Part shown: positions 58,795 through 64,000 of the stretch, piece by piece
Layout of the letters: each line of letters begins with the position of its first letter
How positions within the stretch are numbered: the stretch's first letter is position 1
Position numbers and translations under genes: made by a program
Origin: Cladocopium goreaui
Taxonomy: Eukaryota; Sar; Dinophyceae; Suessiales; Symbiodiniaceae
NCBI GenBank assembly: GCA_947184155.2
Contig: CAMXCT020003668.1
Coordinates: 1,089,001-1,153,000, forward strand
Length of the DNA stretch: 64,000 bases
Reading direction: 5' to 3'
The notes under the pieces: generated by a model
The model's database searches: none
What the model was told of the DNA's origin: nothing
What the model saw: the letters and a program-made list of their open reading frames with translations, nothing else

Positions 58795-58857
58795 ATATCA
58801 TTGACCATCAATCATTGACTATTTCTAGTTTGATGGTTGTCATTTTTCGTGTGAAAG

Positions 58858-61800
58858 ACATGGAATCTCGACCAGCTCGGCTCTGCCAGGAGAGGCAGTT
58901 GGAACTGGAAGCGAAGATTGAGGCGACACTGGCGGCCAGCGGCCGAGATTTTCTGAAGGTTTGTAGCTTTGGGACACTGAGATTCTGCATTTGGGGGGTG
59001 TGATGCATGGGAAATGGATGCAAAAAATGGGGAATGGTTGAACTGTGGGTTAGACGCCCTCCAAGAGATATGGGGAAAATTGGGGCAGTTGAATTTGATA
59101 GATGAAGGGATGGAGATGGGAGCCCCTGTGTTTTTGTAGCAGTTCACCTGAGTGTGGGGGGAAAGATTTGTAAAAGTACCTAACCTCTGGACTGAGTGCA
59201 CGTACTGTGTTGTCTCCATCCATATTCAACCGTTGAGTAGCAGTTCAATCGGCACACGGCATTCACAAGGTCCCATGGTGATACTGAGAGCCCATGATTT
59301 TCCTTTCACAGTGGTTCAGGAAATCGGAAACAGAAAACCACCAATTGACGCATTTACATGAGCCATCACCAAGATCTCCAGGGATGAGATTCCACTTAGA
59401 TGGTCCCTGGCATGAATTGAGTGGATGCGGCATGTGGTTGGATAGCTGTGTTATAATATGTTGCAATCCATTATTTAGTAATTATTATTTAGTCATTTAT
59501 AAGCCAGTTACAAACCAGTTAATTATAATCACAGGGCACATCCAAGCACCTGATTCCATCATCCTTGGGCTTGTCTGAATGTTCCAGTGGGTCCAGTGAC
59601 TGGCTCCAGGATGGTTGGACTGTCCCTGCTGACCTATGTGTCAGCACATTTGTCGCAAAACATCGGTGAGATCGACTGCGACCGCGTGAAAACGGGCATC
59701 GAGGGTCTGGGGGGCAACAAAGGTGGAGCTGCTTGGTGGCAGGTACTGGGGGCAAATGGGCTGCAGGGTGGTGAGCAGCCGCTGAGCCAAAGAAAAGTTG
59801 CTAAATATGCGAAGATCATCCAAGATCTCGGGGATGCGTTTCTTTTTTGGGTTGGAAGGTACGGTACATCGAGCTCAAAGGCAACCGTAGGTCAAGTGCA
59901 TTCAAAGCTATAGCAGGTTGTATCGTTCCCTCGGGCAGTATGAAACCCTCATCACCCAGTGGATGCTTTGGTTTGCTCAGAACAGGTCGTTCGTTCTGCC
60001 AAGAAAGCTATAGATATGCCACGTTTATCCATGACTGATGTTTGAAAATCTTGGAAATGGCTTGGACGCGCCGAAACCAGCAGGATCTCATCAGGACATC
60101 AGCAGGACCTCAGCAGAACCTGAGGATAGGTAGTCCAACGTCCATAGATACTGCCTTGGTCCCATGTTCCCGCAGCTTCCCCAAGGTTTGTGTGCGATTC
60201 CTCTGCGGCGCTATGTCTATGTGCTTCGTGAACGTCCATTTGCCTTCAGGCACTGGGAAAGAGGAGGACCGCAAGGAACACCTCCACGAGATCTTATCCT
60301 ATGCCTTTCAAGGCATCTCGCGCAACGGCTCCTCACGTCAGCCCAAGACACTCTGATCGATGTAGTGCGGCGGAGCGAAAAGTTCCCGTCGGAATCGTAT
60401 GCTTTGACTTCGGTTTGTTTCTTTTCTGTCACAGGATGACACGGAGTATGTTGGTTCAATCAATTTATAAATCCCTGATCTCGAATGGAAAGTGAAGGTT
60501 CCCCCCAAATCTAATTATGCAAATCTTATCTTATTGTTTGCTTGAGTTGTGCACACGCCGATTCTCAGCTCGCATTTTTTTGGAGATGTTGGTAGAAGTC
60601 TGGAAATCCCATTCCGAGTGCTACAAACTCTTTGATAATATTGAACACATCCGAGACATTGGAAATGCCTGAGCCTGCGACATTGGATTGTTCCCATTTT
60701 GGTCAGAGTATCCCAACCATATCCAACCATCCTCATTATTCAGGATTCCAGGATACCCCATCAAATCCCATCAATATGTTTGGCAAACCATGTGCCTTCT
60801 GAACATCATTGGAGGTTGATATTGCACTCGTACGAGATGTGATATGATTTCTTTGGGATTTGGATGTGTTGGAGGCTTTCATAGCTTGATATGATCATTT
60901 TTCCACATGCAAAGGCTATAGATATCCATCAACCCCCGTCAACCATAACCATCAGAGTTGCTCCAGACCATTTTAGGGAAATGATATAGCCACAAGGTGC
61001 TGGAATTTTGTCATTTCCCCTCTACCCTCTGGTAAACTAATATAACTATTGAAAATTGCCATTTATAGCTGATTTACCCATTAACAATTGTGATTTTCCA
61101 TAGCTATGTTAGTATACCAGAGGGTATCTTTCTCCACTTTGCATCAATTTGACCTCCCAAACCTGGGGAAGCCAACAATCCCATGACCACCTGCTGTGGG
61201 AAGCCTAGGAATGGCTTCCACCGCGCCTCCGTCTACCGTGCCCTGCAACACGACTTGGTGGTCGTGCTGGGCGATACCAACTCGCGGCTGGTGTTGGAAC
61301 TGCCGGAAGGCGAGATGCCCAAGGGACCCCCAGAGGCTTGGCTGCTCTGCGACGAGCTGAGCCTTGGAGAAGATGTGGGTATGGGTCAATACCTATAGAT
61401 ACATTTTTAGTGGGATGAACATCCATTTACCAGCTATTTTGGGGTTCACTAGGTACCAGGGTTTTGACCCATCCCCATGTGTTTTTTTTACATGTTTTTC
61501 CCGGATGAATGGCGCCATAACATGCTATAACCCATGGGAAAATGAGGGGCTTCAAGTACTTCATTAACTCCTTGGACTCGGAGGATCATCCCACAGATCC
61601 TGATGAAGGAGCCTGGTTTTGAACACCCCAGTTGCGAACCACTTACTAAGTGGNNNNNNNNNNNNNNNNNNNNNNNNNNNNNNNNNNNNNNNNNNNNNNN
61701 NNNNNNNNNNNNNNNNNNNNNNNNNNNNNNNNNNNNNNNNNNNNNNNNNNNNNNNNNNNNNNNNNNNNNNNNNNNNNNNNNNNNNNNNNNNNNNNNNNNN

Positions 61801-63990
61801 NNNNNNNNNNNNNNNNNNNNNNNNNNNNNNNNNNNNNNNNNNNNNNNNNNNNNNNNNNNNNNNNNNNNNNNNNNNNNNNNNNNNNNNNNNNNNNNNNNNN
61901 NNNNNNNNNNNNNNNNNNNNNNNNNNNNNNNNNNNNNNNNNNNNNNNNNNNNNNNNNNNNNNNNNNNNNNNNNNNNNNNNNNNNNNNNNNNNNNNNNNNN
62001 NNNNNNNNNNNNNNNNNNNNNNNNNNNNNNNNNNNNNNNNNNNNNNNNNNNNNNNNNNNNNNNNNNNNNNNNNNNTGCGCCCTCCCCCCGCAAAGCGTTC
62101 CATTGCAGCAACAAAAACAGCATCAACGCAACAACCAGAAAACAGGAAGAAGCACACGAAAAAGAAGCAAACGAAGAAGAAGAAGACCCCGCAAAGCGTT
62201 CCATTGCAGCAACAAAAACAGCATCAACGCAACAACCAGAAAACAGGAAGAAGCACACGAAAAAGAAGCAAACGAAGAAGAAGAAGAAGAAGAAGACGAA
62301 GAAGAAGAAAAAGAAGAAGAAGAAGAAGAAGAAGCAGAAGCAGAAGAAGAAGAAGAAGAAGAAAAAAAAGAAGAGGAAGAAGAAGAAGAAAAAGAAGAAG
62401 AAGAAGACAAAGACGTTGGGGGGCGCGGGGGGAGGGCACAGCGCCTCCCCTCTCGTTCTAGCGCGTCGGCTGACCCTCTGCAGGCGCGGCGATGCTTCGT
62501 GCATGTCTGCCGCTCGATCGTCCGTCCCCCCTTCCTAAGAAGACCCCCGCCTTTTTCGGAAGAAGACCCCCCCCCTTCCTAAGAAGACTCCCCCCCCTTC
62601 TACAGAAGACACCCCTCCCCCCTTTAAGAAGATCCCCCCCTCCCCCCTTCTAAAGAAGACCCCCCCCTCCCCCCCCTACAGAAGATCCCCCCTCCCCCCT
62701 TCAAAGAGACCCCCCCTCCCCACCTTAAGAAGATCCCCCTCCCCCAAACTCTGGTTCCACTCCCACCGCCCCTTCTAAAGGAAGATCCCCCCCTCCCCCC
62801 TTCTAAAGAAGATCCCCCCCCCCCTTAAATACTCCCCCCCCCTTCTTCTTTTTGAGCGGGCGGGGGGGCCTGGGCCACAGGGTTCGGCAAAGACCCCCCC
62901 CCACCTTGAAGACCCCCCCCATCCCTACCCTATCGATGCGGTCTGACAATCAAAACGTGATGCTTAACTCGTCCAAGGATGATTGGTCCCTCAAACACAA
63001 GTCCCAAACCAGATATGATATCATGACATAGTCATATATAGTATATCATAATACATCATAGAACAATATAGATAAATTATATATATATATGTATATGGAG
63101 AGAGGTCAGAGGTACATAGTTGAACATCAAAAACACACAGTTAGTATATATATATATATTTATAGGGAGAGATACATCTCTGCGCGTCAGCCTGCGCCAA
63201 CAAACAACACACACACACATAGCCCTACACATGCACAGATTTACATAGATTTATGCATGTAACGTATTTTATAGCATTATATTGAAATTCTATACGCAAA
63301 ATCATATAGAGAGATATAACACTTATATGACCTCACACTTTCAGGTGGTGGTTTGAGCTCCCAACGTACCCCTGCCTGGTGCGACCGCATCCTCTTTCGC
63401 CACGAGCCGGCACAAGCGGTGTTTGAAAACGACGACGAGGACGTGGAGCCAACGGTGGAGGTGGTGGAATACGACTCCTATCCACTGAAGTTCACCAGTA
63501 GCTGGGCATTTTGTCATGAGTTATGAATAAAAACGAGGGTTTGATCTGGTTGAACTATGAAAACTATTGGGTTATAGTGGGTTTTAATATGTGTTTTTGT
63601 GATCTTCTGTGGGTATTTGAGGCAAGAAAGATATGCTGTAATTATTTGTGATTGCTGGCTGAGCCGCAGCTAAGTCAACAAATGGAGAACAAGAATATTG
63701 TAAATTCAGTAACAGTTTCATCCGGACCTAAGATAATCAACAGATATCATCTATCAAAAAAGAAATCTTTATACAAAAAACATTTGTTTGGGCCCCCCAA
63801 AACATCAGATATCATACATAATATATATATATATAATCGATCCTAATATCATCATTCCATTTTGTTGTGCCCCCAAACTTCAAATCATACCCTTGTGGGA
63901 TCCTCTAGGCGGGCCGGCCATTGAGGTGACCACCGCCCGGTGGCAGCCACCATTCGGGTGGCGATGCCGCACCTGTCGGAAGTGGACTAA
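58858..63990 (+). CDS. inositol polyphosphate 5-phosphatase (IPPc domain)
   Basis: The catalytic domain of a phosphoinositide/inositol-phosphate 5-phosphatase, a Mg-dependent enzyme removing the D5 phosphate, usually at membranes. Exons: 58858-58958 (MESRPARLCQERQLELEAKI, possible start), 59312-59349 (VQEIGNRKPPID, tentative), 59610-59730 (MVGLSLLTYVSAHLSQNIGE then GIEGLGGNKGGA), 60186-60319 (VCVRFLCGAMSMCFVNVHLP), 61209-61374 (QHDLVVVLGDTNSRLVLELP), gap, 63345-63497 (RTPAWCDRILFRHEPAQAVF) and 63926-63990 (SDHRPVAATIRVAMPHLSEV, stop TAA). The family signatures GNKGG, FVN.HL, GD.N.R, P.WCDRIL and SDHRPV appear in the correct order. Junctions from 59610 on are in phase; donors after 59730 and 60319 are GC. 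The sequence GDTNSRL replaces the usual GDLN(Y/F)R but keeps Asp, Asn and Arg. The segment encoding the region before PAWCDR is probably in the assembly gap. The upstream exons are the uncertain part. Confidence 0.88.
61023..61126. mobile_element. introner-like element, family B (copy 6)
   Basis: TACCCTCTGGTAAACTAATA… and …GTTAGTATACCAGAGGGTA; the interior GCCATTTATAGCTGATTTAC is almost the unit of the 31-bp satellite. It lies in the phosphatase intron 60320-61208. Confidence 0.85.
61375..61478. mobile_element. introner-like element, family D (copy 2), starting at a splice donor
   Basis: GTGGGTATGGGTCAATACCT… and …GGTTTTGACCCATCCCCA are the arms. The first base of the element is the first base of the intron after the phosphatase exon 61209-61374. 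Confidence 0.8.
61654..62075. other. assembly gap (422 N)
   Basis: A run of N inside the phosphatase gene, with simple repeats on its right side. ORFs that run through it are meaningless. Confidence 1.
62088..62415. repeat. 101-bp direct duplication and (GAA)n array
   Basis: CCCCGCAAAGCGTTCCATTG… to …AAGCAAACGAAGAAGAAGAA occurs twice back to back, followed by about 120 bases of GAA/GCA triplets. It borders the assembly gap, so copy number may be wrong. Confidence 0.9.
62525..62930. repeat. C-rich GAAGACCCCCCC array
   Basis: About fifteen degenerate copies of a 20-30-base unit (CCTTCTAAAGAAGA plus a run of C with CTCCC). Intronic to the phosphatase gene; no coding potential. Confidence 0.9.
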
Positions 63991-64000
63991 CTTGATCTAA

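Noticed and set aside
61488-62582. ORFs of 280-338 codons through the gap
   Set aside because: They consist mostly of N-derived X and GAA repeats.

Overview
This window reads as nuclear DNA of a dinoflagellate, most likely a member of the Suessiales/Symbiodiniaceae. Coding sequence is broken into very short exons (20-170 nt) separated by introns of 0.2-5 kb. Splice donors include GC and GA as well as GT, and acceptors are usually AG|G. The introns are full of terminal-inverted-repeat (TIR) elements of introner type. I also recognise, from memory, a cysteine-rich N-terminus followed by PDZ-like modules and a decayed interspersed repeat family that I associate with Symbiodiniaceae genomes. All exons I can support lie on the + strand, which fits the unidirectional gene arrangement known for dinoflagellates. 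No tRNA, rRNA or CRISPR was seen. Exons were found by hand from acceptor, open frame, donor and intron-phase continuity, so single-exon calls are weaker than phased chains.

Layout. 1-5.6 kb: a possible PPR-type exon, then scattered exons of unrecognised protein(s). 6.4-9.1 kb: a phase-consistent chain of eight exons of an unknown protein, with a possible stop near 9.68 kb. 10.36-18.87 kb: a catechol-O-methyltransferase-like gene read through 13 exons with nearly all family motifs in order. 19.9-24.6 kb: an unknown gene. 25.5-34.4 kb: a gene that starts with a CCC-containing N-terminus and carries one complete and one partial PDZ-like domain. 35.8-37.0 kb: a TIR-bounded, possibly Merlin/IS1595-like transposon filled with a tandem array. 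37.3-45.3 kb: unassigned exons, a 31-bp satellite and a decayed interspersed repeat. 46.0-53.04 kb: exons of an unknown protein with a plausible stop. 53.5-64.0 kb: a possible start exon, a satellite with a 1,025-bp higher-order unit, and then an inositol-polyphosphate 5-phosphatase gene that ends at 63,990 and is interrupted by a 422-bp assembly gap.

The genes do not form an obvious pathway. The methyltransferase is a small-molecule enzyme, the PDZ protein a likely scaffold, and the phosphatase a phosphoinositide enzyme. What unites the window is intron architecture: at least seven families of about 100-bp inverted-repeat elements sit in introns of every gene, some with an end exactly on a splice site, and at least one has apparently been amplified into a satellite.
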